Shown one piece after another: positions 22,938 through 31,790 of a DNA stretch of 64,000 bases. The stretch lies in the NCBI GenBank assembly GCA_002840155.1, contig PGZH01000003.1:124001-188000 (forward strand), read 5' to 3'. The translations under genes were made by a program, and so were the position numbers. The notes below the pieces were generated by a model. The model saw nothing but the letters and a program-made list of their open reading frames with translations. It was not told the DNA's origin and ran no database searches. Source of the DNA: Gammaproteobacteria bacterium HGW-Gammaproteobacteria-13 (GTDB lineage: Bacteria > Pseudomonadota > Gammaproteobacteria > Pseudomonadales > Pseudomonadaceae). Every line of letters starts with the position of its first letter. Position 1 is the first letter of the stretch.

Positions 22938-24014
22938 TCAGTGCAGGCGCTTGCGGCACATCAATTGCGCCATTTTCTCGGCATCCGGACGATCAACCAC
23001 GCCCTTTTCGGTGACGATAAAGTCGATCAGGTCCGCCGGGGTCACATCGAATACCGGATTGAGCGCTTCGATCCCGCCGGCGATGCGCGTGCCACCCAGC
23101 TCCAGCAGCTCGTTGGCATCGCGCTCTTCCAACACGATGTCGTCACCGTGCTCCATGGCCATGTCGATGGTCGAGCTGGGGGCGACCACCATAAAGCGCA
23201 CGCCGTGGTGCATGGCATTCACCGCCAGCTGATAGGTGCCGACCTTGTTGGCCACATCGCCATTGGCGGCGATACGGTCCGCCCCGACTATGACCCAGGT
23301 AATGCCACGGGTTTTCATCAGGTGCGCGGCAGCCGAGTCGACATTCACCGTGACCGGGATGCCGTCAGCCGCCAGCTCCCAAGCAGTCAGGCGCGAGCCC
23401 TGCAGCCAGGGACGGGTTTCGTCGGCGTATACCCGCTCAAGCAAACCCTCATGAAAAGCGGCGCGAATCACCCCCAGCGCCGTACCGAAGCCGCCTGTGG
23501 CCAGGGCGCCGGCATTACAATGGGTCAGCAGGTTCTGCTGATTGCCCTGGTGCTTGCGGATCAAATCGACGCCCAGCTGGGCCATAGTCAGATTAGCTTC
23601 ACGATCACTTTGATGAATGCCGATGGCTTCAGCCTCCAGCAGCGCCAGCGGGTCGTCATGGCTTTTCAGCCGACCCAGCCGCTCACGCATGCGCTCAAGC
23701 GCCCAGAACAGATTGACCGCCGTCGGACGCGATGCCGCCAGCAGGTCGAAATCCGCCTGCAGCGCCACGCGCCAGTCACCGCCTTCCTGCAGACGAGCCC
23801 TTACAGCCAGGACAATCGCATAGGCCGCACTGATGCCGATGGCCGGCGCGCCGCGCACCACCATGCTACGGATCGCCTCGGCGACATCTGCCGCTGAGTG
23901 ATAGCTCAGCCAGGTTTCCTCGAAAGGCAGCGCGCGCTGATCCAGCAAGTGCAGAGCGCCGTCACGCCACTCGATGGCCCTGACCTTCTCTGCCGCTAGC
24001 AGTTGCTCGCGCAT
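22938..24014 (-). CDS. mtnA: Methylthioribose-1-phosphate isomerase
   Basis: This 358-residue enzyme of the eIF2B-alpha/MtnA family converts methylthioribose-1-phosphate to methylthioribulose-1-phosphate in methionine salvage. Seen motifs are [15 protein letters not shown] near residue 50, [19 protein letters not shown] near 160 (catalytic cysteine), and [21 protein letters not shown] near 240. ATG 24014 is chosen for its strong GGAGGTGTGTC ribosome site; the open frame continues upstream without support. It diverges from the MTA deaminase gene across 137 bases, so two steps of one pathway share a control region. Confidence 0.95.
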   Translation of the reverse strand: MREQLLAAEKVRAIEWRDGALHLLDQRALPFEETWLSYHSAADVAEAIRSMVVRGAPAIGISAAYAIVLAVRARLQEGGDWRVALQADFDLLAASRPTAVNLFWALERMRERLGRLKSHDDPLALLEAEAIGIHQSDREANLTMAQLGVDLIRKHQGNQQNLLTHCNAGALATGGFGTALGVIRAAFHEGLLERVYADETRPWLQGSRLTAWELAADGIPVTVNVDSAAAHLMKTRGITWVIVGADRIAANGDVANKVGTYQLAVNAMHHGVRFMVVAPSSTIDMAMEHGDDIVLEERDANELLELGGTRIAGGIEALNPVFDVTPADLIDFIVTEKGVVDRPDAEKMAQLMCRKRLH

Positions 24015-24078
24015 GACACACCTCCGCCGGAAAAAGCCGGCCATTATACGCACAGCACTGCGCACATCGCGCCAGATC

Positions 24079-24092
24079 AGCTGCATGCAGCT
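24079..24092. promoter_or_regulatory. Palindrome in the mtnA / mtaD divergent control region
   Basis: AGCTGCATGCAGCT is a perfect 14-base palindrome almost midway between the two divergent methionine-salvage starts. It could bind a dimeric regulator; no known operator consensus is recognised, so this is only a candidate. Confidence 0.3.
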
Positions 24093-24151
24093 TCAAGCCT
24101 AGGGCGTTCCCCTATAAACTCGCCACTCTACTGACTGCCGGAAGCCTTCCC

Positions 24152-25471
24152 ATGCCCCAAGCTCCGCTCGATTTGCTGCTGCTGCCCACCTGGCTGGTCC
24201 CGGTCGAGCCAGCTGGCGTGGTGCTGCTGGAGCACGGCCTGGGCATCCGCGACGGGCGCATCGCACTGATCGCCCCACGCGCTGAAGCGCTTAAACACGC
24301 AGCCCTGCAGGTGCTTGAGTTGCCCGGACGACTGCTCACGCCAGGCCTGGTCAACGCCCATGGGCATGCGGCAATGACTCTATTCCGCGGCCTGGCCGAT
24401 GATCTGCCGCTGATGACCTGGCTGGAGAAGCACATCTGGCCGGCCGAGGCAAAATGGGTCAACGAGCAATTTGTGCAGGATGGCACTGAGCTGGCCATCG
24501 CCGAACAGCTCAAGGGCGGCATTACCTGCTTCTCCGACATGTATTTCTTCCCGGAAACCGCCAGCCAGCTGGTGCACAGCAGCGGCATCCGCGGACAGAT
24601 CACCATTCCGGTACTGGATTTTCCGATTCCCGGCGCCCGCGACGCTGACGAAGCGCTGCGCAAAGGCCTGAATCTGTTCGACGACCTTAAGCACCACCCG
24701 CGCCTGAGCGTCGCCTTCGGCCCGCATGCGCCCTACACGGTGAGTGACGACAAGCTAGAAAACATCCGCATGCTCGCCGAAGAGCTGGACGCCGGCATTC
24801 ATATGCACGTGCACGAAACCGCCTTCGAAGTGCAGCAGAGCCTGGAGCAGCGCGGCGAGCGGCCACTGGCGCGCCTGGCGCGCCTCGACCTGCTCGGCCC
24901 GCGCTTCCAGGCCGTGCACATGACCCAGATTAATGATGAAGACCTGGCCCTCCTGGTGGAAAGTAACAGCAGCGTGATCCATTGCCCGGAGTCCAACCTC
25001 AAGCTGGCCAGCGGCTTTTGCCCGGTGGAAAAACTCTGGCAAGCCGGGGTCAATGTGGCCATCGGCACCGATGGCGCAGCCAGCAACAATGATCTCGACC
25101 TGCTCGGCGAAACCCGAACCGCAGCCCTGCTGGCCAAGGCCGTGGCCGGCTCGGCAACGGCTCTTAACGCCCATAGCGCGCTACGCATGGCCACCCTGAA
25201 CGGCGCACGCGCCCTGGGTCTGGACGAGCAGATCGGTTCATTGGAGCTGGGCAAGGCTGCAGACATAGCGGCGTTCAACCTCTCCGGCCTTGCCCAGCAA
25301 CCGGTCTACGACCCGGTATCGCAGCTGCTTTATGCCGGTGGCCGCGCCTGCGTCGAACACCTGTGGGTCGGCGGCAAACAATTGCTCGACGGCGGCCAAC
25401 TGACGCGCCTGGACGAACAACGGATCATCGCCAATGCCCGCGCCTGGGGCGCGAAGATCGCCGGTAAGTGA
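24152..25471 (+). CDS. mtaD: 5'-methylthioadenosine deaminase (TRZ/ATZ family)
   Basis: This 439-residue amidohydrolase has metal ligands in [20 protein letters not shown] (about residues 69-88), HMHVHET (about 221) and the Asp in [17 protein letters not shown] (about 307-323). P. aeruginosa handles methylthioadenosine by deaminating it to methylthioinosine rather than cleaving it directly, using an enzyme of this type. The position opposite mtnA fits that role. S-adenosylhomocysteine may be a second substrate. A GGAAG ribosome site precedes the ATG. Confidence 0.88.
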   Translation: MPQAPLDLLLLPTWLVPVEPAGVVLLEHGLGIRDGRIALIAPRAEALKHAALQVLELPGRLLTPGLVNAHGHAAMTLFRGLADDLPLMTWLEKHIWPAEAKWVNEQFVQDGTELAIAEQLKGGITCFSDMYFFPETASQLVHSSGIRGQITIPVLDFPIPGARDADEALRKGLNLFDDLKHHPRLSVAFGPHAPYTVSDDKLENIRMLAEELDAGIHMHVHETAFEVQQSLEQRGERPLARLARLDLLGPRFQAVHMTQINDEDLALLVESNSSVIHCPESNLKLASGFCPVEKLWQAGVNVAIGTDGAASNNDLDLLGETRTAALLAKAVAGSATALNAHSALRMATLNGARALGLDEQIGSLELGKAADIAAFNLSGLAQQPVYDPVSQLLYAGGRACVEHLWVGGKQLLDGGQLTRLDEQRIIANARAWGAKIAGK

Positions 25472-25596
25472 CAGCCAGCCCAGAGAATTCGGGCACTGCG
25501 ACAAACTGACATACATTGGACGCATAACAGGCGTCCAATCCACCCGGCGAAACTGGCAACATGAGTCTCCCGCCGCCGCCTGATTCAGGGATTTAT

Positions 25597-26295
25597 ATGA
25601 GCAACGTCGACCGCGCCGAAATCGCCAAATTTGAAGCCCTTGCCCACCGCTGGTGGGACCGTGAAAGCGAATTCAAACCGCTGCATGACATCAACCCGCT
25701 GCGCGTCAACTGGATCGACGAACGCGTCGGCCTGGCCGGCAAGAAGGTGCTCGACGTTGGCTGCGGCGGTGGCATTCTCAGCGAATCCATGGCCCAGCGC
25801 GGCGCCAGCGTGACCGGCATCGACATGGGCGAAGCACCGCTGGCAGTAGCCCAGCTGCACCAGCTGGAGTCCGGCGTCAGCGTCGAATACCGGCAGATCA
25901 CTGCCGAAGCCCTGGCTGAAGAAATGCCGGAACAGTTCGACGTGGTCACCTGCCTGGAAATGCTTGAGCACGTGCCCGACCCGGCGTCGGTGATCCGCGC
26001 CTGCTACCGCATGGTCAAGCCTGGCGGCCAGGTGTTCTTCTCCACCATCAACCGCAACCCCAAGGCCTACCTGTTCGCCATCATCGGCGCTGAGTACGTG
26101 ATGCGCCTGCTGCCGCGCGGCACTCATGACTTCAAGAAATTTATCCGTCCGTCCGAGCTGGGCTCTTGGAGCCGCGAGGCGGGCCTTGAGGTCAAGGACA
26201 TCATCGGCCTGACCTACAACCCGCTGAGCAAACGCTACAAGTTGGAAGCCGATGTCGACGTCAACTACATGATCCAGACTCTCAAGGAGGCGTAG
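25597..26295 (+). CDS. ubiG: Ubiquinone biosynthesis O-methyltransferase
   Basis: This 232-residue class I methyltransferase has the SAM-binding motif [19 protein letters not shown] (about residues 51-69) and the UbiG N-terminus [20 protein letters not shown]. It performs both O-methylations in ubiquinone synthesis. ATG 25597 is preferred over ATG 25561 because AGGGA precedes it and the length matches the family. Downstream mupP and the YciK-type gene follow on the same strand, but a palindrome-rich insertion of about 250 bases separates ubiG from mupP. Confidence 0.95.
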   Translation: MSNVDRAEIAKFEALAHRWWDRESEFKPLHDINPLRVNWIDERVGLAGKKVLDVGCGGGILSESMAQRGASVTGIDMGEAPLAVAQLHQLESGVSVEYRQITAEALAEEMPEQFDVVTCLEMLEHVPDPASVIRACYRMVKPGGQVFFSTINRNPKAYLFAIIGAEYVMRLLPRGTHDFKKFIRPSELGSWSREAGLEVKDIIGLTYNPLSKRYKLEADVDVNYMIQTLKEA

Positions 26296-26307
26296 GGCGT
26301 GCCATCC

Positions 26308-26547
26308 GTTATTTCCCTGCAGCGTTGCCGCCAGAAAGCCGGCCAGGCTAGGCGCTGGCCGCAGGCAATGGTTGTTCCATTGCCAAGGACAGCAACAACG
26401 CATGGCCGGCTTTCTGGCGTAACCCGCAGGGCCGGGTCTGTTTTGGCGCGATGCTGCGTTTCTCGCCACTCATTTGGAATAACCAAACTTCACGGCTCGT
26501 GCCTGGCCTCGCGCCAAAACATACTCCGGCGCAGCAAGGGAAATAAC
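26308..26547. repeat. Nested inverted-repeat element between ubiG and mupP
   Basis: The 240 bases are bounded by an 11-base inverted repeat, GTTATTTCCCT (26308-26318) and AGGGAAATAAC (26537-26547). Inside are CGCCAGAAAGCCGGCCA (26329-26345) with its perfect complement at 26403-26419, a hairpin GGCAATGG-TTGTT-CCATTGCC (26364-26384), and GTTTTGGCGCG (26440-26450) with its complement at 26510-26520. Every stretch can pair, and there is no convincing gene. The layout looks like a MITE or a composite palindromic element inserted into an operon. Its right end supplies the AGGGA that serves as the mupP ribosome site. Confidence 0.7.
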
Positions 26548-26549
26548 CA

Positions 26550-27233
26550 ATGACACGCCCAATGCGCTTGCGCGCGGTTTTATTCGATATGGACGGCACC
26601 CTGCTCGACAGTGCGCCGGACTTTATCGCCATCAGCCAGGCCATGCGTGCCGAACGCGGCTTGCCACCGATTGCCGATAAGCTGATCCGCGACCAGGTGT
26701 CCGGCGGCGCGCGCGCCATGGTCGCTGCCAACTTTGCTATGGACCCCGAGGCCGAAGGCTTCGAAGCCCTGCGCCTGGAGTTTCTCGACCGCTATCAGGC
26801 GCATTGCGCGGTACTGACGCGACCGTTTGACGGCATGGATGAGCTGCTCAATGACATCGAACAGGCCAAGCTGATCTGGGGCGTGGCAACCAACAAGCCG
26901 GTGCGCTACGCCGAACCGATCATGCAGCAACTCGGTCTGGCGCAGCGCTCGGCCGTGCTGGTTTGCCCGGATCATGTCAGCCGCAGCAAGCCCGACCCCG
27001 AGATGATCCTGCTGGCCTGCGCAAAGATGGGCGTAGAACCTGCCGCCACCCTGTTCGTGGGTGATGACGAGCGCGACATCGAAGCCGGTCGCGCGGCAGG
27101 CTGCAAGACCGCCGCTGTCACCTACGGCTATATCCACCCGCAGGACAACCCACGCAACTGGGGCGCCGACGCGGTGGTGGACCACCCACTGGAACTTCGC
27201 ACCGTGCTCGAACAATCCCTGTGTAGCTGTTGA
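26550..27233 (+). CDS. mupP: MurNAc-6-phosphate phosphatase MupP (HAD family)
   Basis: This 227-residue HAD hydrolase has the nucleophile motif [10 protein letters not shown] (about residues 12-21), the lysine in [14 protein letters not shown] (about 143-156), and the acid motif [16 protein letters not shown] (about 169-184). Homologues were long annotated as phosphoglycolate phosphatase (gph). In pseudomonads the gene at this place, between ubiG and a YciK-type gene, encodes the phosphatase that dephosphorylates MurNAc-6-P in cell-wall recycling. The choice of MupP rests on context and family length. ATG 26562 is a possible alternative start. Confidence 0.85.
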   Translation: MTRPMRLRAVLFDMDGTLLDSAPDFIAISQAMRAERGLPPIADKLIRDQVSGGARAMVAANFAMDPEAEGFEALRLEFLDRYQAHCAVLTRPFDGMDELLNDIEQAKLIWGVATNKPVRYAEPIMQQLGLAQRSAVLVCPDHVSRSKPDPEMILLACAKMGVEPAATLFVGDDERDIEAGRAAGCKTAAVTYGYIHPQDNPRNWGADAVVDHPLELRTVLEQSLCSC

Positions 27234-27293
27234 AGACGGTTTACCGGACGCGCATCACGTGCCACCCGCTTTTGAATTAATGAGGCTTTACCC

Positions 27294-28034
27294 ATGCATG
27301 ACTATTCCGCCCGCCCCGACCTGCTCAAGGGCCGCGTGATTCTGGTGACCGGTGCTGGCCGTGGCATTGGTGCAACCGCCGCCAAGACCTTCGCCGCCTA
27401 CGGCGCAACGGTGCTGCTGCTGGGCAAGACCGAAGACAACCTCAGCCGCGTCTATGACGCCATCGAAGCCGCAGGCCACCCGCAAGCGGCAGTGATCCCG
27501 TTCAACCTGGAAACCGCCCTGCCGCATCAGTACGACGAACTGGCAGCGATGATCGAAGCCGAATTCGGCAAACTCGACGGCGTGCTGCACAACGCCTCGA
27601 TCATTGGCCCGCGAACACCGCTGGAACAGTTGTCCGGCGACAACTTCATGCGCGTGATGCAGGTCAACGTCAACGCCATGTTTATGCTCACCAGCACCCT
27701 GCTGCCGCTGCTCAAGTTGTCGGCAGACGCCTCGGTGGTATTCACCTCGAGCAGTGTCGGGCGCAAAGGTCGTGCTTACTGGGGGGCCTATGCCGTATCG
27801 AAGTTCGCCACCGAGGGCCTGATGCAGGTACTCGCCGATGAAATCGACGGTATCGCCAGCGTGCGCGCCAACAGCGTCAACCCAGGCGCCACCCGCACCG
27901 ATATGCGTGCCCAGGCCTACCCCGGGGAAAACCCGCAGAACAACCCGCTGCCTGAAGCCATCATGCCGGTCTACCTGTACCTGATGGGGCCGGACAGTAC
28001 GGGCGTCAACGGTCAGGCATTTGACGCGCAATAA
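27294..28034 (+). CDS. yciK: YciK-family short-chain oxidoreductase
   Basis: This 246-residue classical SDR has the cofactor motif TGAGRGIGATAAKTFAAYGA (about residues 16-35), the catalytic Ser in VFTSSSVGRKG, and the Tyr-x-x-x-Lys pair in YWGAYAVSKFATEGL (about 162-176). The physiological substrate of YciK is not known. It lies 60 bases after mupP with a GAGG ribosome site and is probably cotranscribed with it. Confidence 0.9.
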   Translation: MHDYSARPDLLKGRVILVTGAGRGIGATAAKTFAAYGATVLLLGKTEDNLSRVYDAIEAAGHPQAAVIPFNLETALPHQYDELAAMIEAEFGKLDGVLHNASIIGPRTPLEQLSGDNFMRVMQVNVNAMFMLTSTLLPLLKLSADASVVFTSSSVGRKGRAYWGAYAVSKFATEGLMQVLADEIDGIASVRANSVNPGATRTDMRAQAYPGENPQNNPLPEAIMPVYLYLMGPDSTGVNGQAFDAQ

Positions 28035-28137
28035 GCCACGGCCAGCTGCGCGTCGATCCTGCGGCGTTAAAAACCGACTCGGAAGCCGCTTGCGGCTAAC
28101 GCGCTTTAGCGCGACCCGAAGGGCGAGTGAAACGAGT

Positions 28138-28167
28138 CATGCTCATGTACAAAAGTACATGAGCATG
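28138..28167. repeat. Perfect 13-base-arm hairpin in a palindromic region
   Basis: CATGCTCATGTAC and its complement GTACATGAGCATG flank the loop AAAA. Around it, CTCGGAAGC (from 28078) and GCTTCCTCG (28180-28188) form a weaker outer dyad, and GACCCGAAGGGCGAGTGAAAC precedes it. The whole of about 28075-28195 may be a dispersed intergenic element rather than a simple terminator, because no T-run follows. Confidence 0.55.
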
Positions 28168-28416
28168 CGAGCCCAGCCCGCTTCCTCGCCGACTTGACCA
28201 GCCGAAGGCTGTTACTAACGTAGCGCCTTGCAGGACTCTAGCTCGCAAGACCTTAAATAGCCCTTTAAGGATTCCGCCGGTTTTCCGGCGGCAGCCAGAT
28301 CACCTGGCATCAAATTGCCAGCAGCCCCGTCAGTTAACCGGCAAAGCCTTGCCGCACAACTGCCCACCGAAACAGTAAACCAATGAATTAAAAGCACTTT
28401 TTAAGTGATTTTGAGA

Positions 28417-28433
28417 TTGGCACGGAATTCGCT
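28417..28433 (+). promoter_or_regulatory. Candidate sigma-54 promoter
   Basis: TTGGCACG-GAAT-TCGCT resembles the -24/-12 consensus TTGGCACG-N4-TTGCT with one mismatch in the -12 element (TC for TT) and correct spacing. It lies 43 bases before the start of the GGDEF gene, a plausible distance. Confidence 0.4.
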
Positions 28434-28476
28434 CTAGCCCAGTTATCGTCGCGTACTGCGCTAGAGGTAGAGCTTC

Positions 28477-29403
28477 ATGGCCCCGCACAACCAGTCCAAC
28501 ACCATCGATTTCGACGCTGCCAAACTGCAGCGTCTCGGCTATGCCGGTCGTCTGCAGAAAAATCTCAAGCCGGTCAGCCTGGCACAACTGCGCCAGCAAC
28601 TGAGCCTGCGCCTGCAAACTTCGCTGGAAGCCGAACGCATTCTTGAGCTGTTCTACAGCGAAGTGCAGCGCCTGGTGCCACTCAGTGCCCTCAGCTACCA
28701 ACTGGCCTCCTGCGATCTGCGCCTGGAGCTGGGCGAGCGCGGCAACCACTCGGCCGGCTACCGCTTGAATCACGATGGTGAATTCCTCGGTGAGCTGACC
28801 TTCCGCCGTAACCAGCGCTTCAGTGAGGATGAGCTGGGCCAGCTCGAATCACTGCTCGCCAGCCTGCTGTTTCCGCTGCGCAACGCCCTGCTCTATCGCG
28901 CAGCCGTACAAAGCGCACTGCGCGACCCGCTGACCGAAACCGGCAACCGCATCGCCATGCAGCAAACGCTCAAGCGCGAAGTGGATATTGCCCGGCGCAC
29001 CCTGCAGCCACTGTCGGTGCTGATGGTCGACATTGATCACTTCAAGCGCATCAACGATACCCATGGCCACCTGATCGGCGACCAGGCACTGAAAGCCGTT
29101 GCTACAGCGCTGAAAGACAGCCTGCGCAACGTCGACATGGTGTTCCGCTTCGGCGGTGAAGAATTCATGGTGCTGCTCTCCAACACCAACCGCGAAGCCG
29201 CGTCCATGGTTGGCGAGCGCTTGCGCATGGCGGTTCTCGGCATCCAGTACCTGGTGGAAAACCGCGCCATTGAGCTGTCGGTCAGTCTCGGCTGCGCCAC
29301 CCTGCTGCCGGGCGAATCGATGGAAAGCTTGCTGCGCCGCGCCGACAACGCGCTGTACGTATCCAAGCGCGATGGTCGCAATCGGCTGTCGATGGCCGGG
29401 TAA
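28477..29403 (+). CDS. GGDEF diguanylate cyclase
   Basis: This 308-residue soluble protein has an unassigned N-terminal sensory part (about residues 1-140) and a C-terminal GGDEF domain. The active-site motif FRFGGEEFMVLL (about 222-233) is intact, as are VDIDHFKRINDTHGHLIGDQ (metal and GTP contacts) and the SVSLGCA segment, so it should make cyclic di-GMP. No membrane helix is visible. An AGAGG ribosome site precedes the ATG. It is monocistronic: a candidate sigma-54 promoter lies upstream and two terminators lie downstream. Confidence 0.9.
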   Translation: MAPHNQSNTIDFDAAKLQRLGYAGRLQKNLKPVSLAQLRQQLSLRLQTSLEAERILELFYSEVQRLVPLSALSYQLASCDLRLELGERGNHSAGYRLNHDGEFLGELTFRRNQRFSEDELGQLESLLASLLFPLRNALLYRAAVQSALRDPLTETGNRIAMQQTLKREVDIARRTLQPLSVLMVDIDHFKRINDTHGHLIGDQALKAVATALKDSLRNVDMVFRFGGEEFMVLLSNTNREAASMVGERLRMAVLGIQYLVENRAIELSVSLGCATLLPGESMESLLRRADNALYVSKRDGRNRLSMAG

Positions 29404-29417
29404 AACGTCCGACCATA

Positions 29418-29440
29418 AAAAATGGCCGGGAGCCATTTTT
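29418..29440 (+). terminator. Terminator of the GGDEF gene
   Basis: The stem AAAAATGGC/GCCATTTTT encloses CGGGA and ends in a run of five T residues, 15 bases after the stop codon. Confidence 0.7.
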
Positions 29441-29491
29441 AACGTCGCGCAGCGATGGCCCTCAGGGTGGCCGCCATGGATGGCAGGACAT

Positions 29492-29521
29492 AAAAAAGGC
29501 GACCCGAGGGTCGCCTTTTTC
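29492..29521. terminator. Bidirectional terminator between the GGDEF gene and rluB
   Basis: GGCGACCC pairs with GGGTCGCC. It is preceded by six A residues and followed by six T residues, so it can stop transcripts from both convergent genes. It lies 18 bases past the rluB stop codon. Confidence 0.85.
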
Positions 29522-29538
29522 ACATCTGCCGAAATGCT

Positions 29539-30738
29539 TTACTCCGGCTTAGGACCGCGACCGAAGCCCGGACGCTGACCTTCGCGGGTCGGCTGGCTGC
29601 GACGCTTGACCGGCGCACCGGCCGGCTTACGCGACGGACGATCAGTCAACTCAACGCCTGGGCGCTGCGCACCTGGCTTGGCCGGACGCTTCTTGTTGAC
29701 GTCACGCGGACGCTCAGCAACCGGCGTGCCCTTGCTCTGATCGGCACGCGGTGCACGTGGGGTGCGTACTGGACGCTCGCCACGCTCATCACCTTCGCTA
29801 CGGGCAGGACGCGAACGGCCCTGATCACCCGCCGCTGCCGGGCCGCCGCCATGGGCCGGACGCAGGGTCCGCTCCGGACGGGCGGCACGACCTACCGGCT
29901 TGGCCGATTTGCGTTGCAGACGGTCGATCTTGTCGCGGGCTTTTTCCTTCATATCCGGCAAGGCCACCGGCTTGAGGCCAACTTCTTCGCTGAGGATATC
30001 CACTTCGCGCTGGCTCATTTCGCGCCAGCGGCCCATGGTCAGATCCGAGGTGATAAACACCGGGCCGAAACGCACACGCTTCAGACGGCTGACCACCAGG
30101 CCCTGGGATTCCCACAACCGGCGCACTTCGCGGTTACGGCCTTCCATCACCACGCAGTGATACCAGTGGTTGAAGCCGACGCCGCCTGGCGCGACCTTGA
30201 TGTCGGTGAACTTGGCCGGGCCGTCTTCGAGCATTACGCCGGCTTTCAGGCGCTCGATCATCTCTTCGTCGACTTCACCACGCACACGCACGGCGTACTC
30301 GCGGTCCATCTGGAAGGACGGGTGCATCAGGCGGTTGGCCAGCTCACCGTCGGTGGTGAACATCAGCAAACCGGTGGTGTTGATGTCGAGGCGACCGATA
30401 TTGATCCAGCGGCCATCTTTCGGCCGTGGCAGACGGTCAAACACGGTCGGACGGCCTTCCGGGTCGTCACGGGTGCAGATCTCGCCTTCGGGTTTGTTGT
30501 AGATGATCACGCGGCGCACGCTTTCGGCGGCTTCTTCGCGGCGGATCACCTTGCCATCGACGGCAATCGCGTCGTGCAGGTCGACGCGTACGCCGAGGCT
30601 GGCGACAGCGCCGTTGACCTTGACGCGGCCAGCGGTAATCCAGGCTTCGATTTCACGGCGTGAAGCCAGGCCCATGCGCGCCATGACTTTCTGCAGTTTT
30701 TCGCCTGCGGGGCTGTATTCTTCGATTTCTTCACTCAT
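29539..30738 (-). CDS. rluB: 23S rRNA pseudouridine(2605) synthase
   Basis: This 399-residue protein has an S4 RNA-binding domain (about residues 10-60, GEKLQKVMARMGLASRREIE) and an RsuA-type synthase domain whose catalytic Asp is in GRLDINTTGLLMFTTDGE (about 115-132). It modifies U2605 of 23S rRNA. From about residue 270 the chain is a low-complexity tail rich in Arg, Lys, Pro and Ala, longer than in enteric RluB but common in pseudomonads, and probably contacts RNA. ATG 30738 has a strong GGAGGTGCCC ribosome site. Confidence 0.92.
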   Translation of the reverse strand: MSEEIEEYSPAGEKLQKVMARMGLASRREIEAWITAGRVKVNGAVASLGVRVDLHDAIAVDGKVIRREEAAESVRRVIIYNKPEGEICTRDDPEGRPTVFDRLPRPKDGRWINIGRLDINTTGLLMFTTDGELANRLMHPSFQMDREYAVRVRGEVDEEMIERLKAGVMLEDGPAKFTDIKVAPGGVGFNHWYHCVVMEGRNREVRRLWESQGLVVSRLKRVRFGPVFITSDLTMGRWREMSQREVDILSEEVGLKPVALPDMKEKARDKIDRLQRKSAKPVGRAARPERTLRPAHGGGPAAAGDQGRSRPARSEGDERGERPVRTPRAPRADQSKGTPVAERPRDVNKKRPAKPGAQRPGVELTDRPSRKPAGAPVKRRSQPTREGQRPGFGRGPKPE

Positions 30739-30901
30739 CTGGGCACCTCCCGGTGTTTTCTTTAGTGATTGGACGACTCGAGTCGTCGAAGGGCCGCGGA
30801 GCATACGCGAAACGCGGCGCTTACGCACGGATTGAGGCTAGCTGGCAGACGAGCAGTCGTCGGTCTTTGCGACAATCGGCGCCTATGGCTAGCCCGCTAC
30901 C

Positions 30902-30963
30902 GTAGCTCGGATGAAATCCGGGGAGCTGCCATCCCGGATTGCGCCAAGGCTTATCCGGGCTAC
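30902..30963. repeat. Nested palindromic intergenic element (GTAG...CTAC type)
   Basis: The outer arms GTAGCTCGGAT (30902-30912) and ATCCGGGCTAC (30953-30963) pair with one mismatch. The inner arms AATCCGGG (30915-30922) and CCCGGATT (30933-30940) pair perfectly. It lies between scpB and rluB, which run in the same direction, and shares its two-hairpin layout with the elements at 55674 and 63147. Confidence 0.6.
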
Positions 30964-30996
30964 CACTGATCGATGGCCCCACCCATCCTACGGCCC

Positions 30997-31788
30997 TCAG
31001 TCAGAGAGCTGCTCTTTATCCAGGGTTTCGTGAAACTCACCGGCATCGTCAAGCTCATCATCCTTCTCAGGTAAGTCGTCGAAGTCGGTTTTCAGCCCCT
31101 GCTCCATCGAGTCGAGTTCAGCCAGCAGGCTGCTGAAGCTGGTTTCTTCACCCGCCTCCACCGCAGGCTCATCGGCCAGGGCAAGATCGGCCCGCGCCTG
31201 CAGGCTTTGCGGCGCTTCCAGATCATCCTCGAAGGCCAGCGCCGGCTCGGGTTCCAACTCGCGCAGGGCGGCCAGTGGTGGTAATTCATCGAGGCTTTTC
31301 AGGTTGAAGTGATCGAGAAAAGCCTTAGTAGTGGCGAACATCGCCGGTTTGCCCGGCACATCACGGTAGCCCACCACGCGAATCCACTCGCGCTCCAGCA
31401 GGGTTTTGACGATATGGCTGTTGACCGCCACACCGCGCACATCCTCGATCTCGCCACGGGTAATCGGCTGGCGGTAGGCAATCAGCGCCAGGGTTTCCAG
31501 CATGGCGCGCGAATAGCGCTGCGGGCGCTCCTCCCACAGCCGACCGACCCAAGGAGCGAAACGCTCACGCACTTGCAGGCGGTAACCGGAGGCCACTTCG
31601 ATAAGCTCGAAGGCGCGCCCTTCGCAGGACTTGCCCAGGTGCGTCAGGGCCTTCTTGAAGACCGCCGGCTCCGGCCGCTCGGCCTCTTCAAAGAGTTCGT
31701 ACAGACGCTCCAGCGATTGCGGCTTGCCGGACGCCAGCAGAAAGGCTTCGAGCAGGCTGGCCAGCTCACGAGGTTCGTTAAGGTTCAT
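30997..31788 (-). CDS. scpB: Segregation and condensation protein B
   Basis: This 263-residue protein consists of two winged-helix domains (about residues 5-165, with RYSRAMLETLALIAYRQPIT as the typical segment) and an acidic, probably disordered C-terminal tail longer than in Bacillus ScpB. It joins ScpA and SMC in the chromosome-condensing complex. It starts two bases after the scpA stop, so the pair is cotranscribed and probably translated together. Confidence 0.93.
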   Translation of the reverse strand: MNLNEPRELASLLEAFLLASGKPQSLERLYELFEEAERPEPAVFKKALTHLGKSCEGRAFELIEVASGYRLQVRERFAPWVGRLWEERPQRYSRAMLETLALIAYRQPITRGEIEDVRGVAVNSHIVKTLLEREWIRVVGYRDVPGKPAMFATTKAFLDHFNLKSLDELPPLAALRELEPEPALAFEDDLEAPQSLQARADLALADEPAVEAGEETSFSSLLAELDSMEQGLKTDFDDLPEKDDELDDAGEFHETLDKEQLSD

Positions 31789-31790
31789 GC

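Larger units (their letters stand above)
28035..28476. other. Gap between yciK and the GGDEF gene
   Basis: These 442 bases contain no gene I can support. The left part (28060-28200) is a palindromic repeat region described separately. A CCGCCGG-TTTT-CCGGCGG hairpin lies at 28274-28291 but lacks a T-run. The right end holds a candidate sigma-54 promoter. Confidence 0.5.

Noticed and set aside
22805-23014. 69-residue plus-strand frame between gyrA and mtnA
   Set aside because: It runs into the antisense of mtnA and shows no start signal or family feature.
26299-26553. 84-residue plus-strand frame between ubiG and mupP
   Set aside because: The frame only reads through the inverted-repeat element; the composition follows the palindromes and there is no ribosome site.
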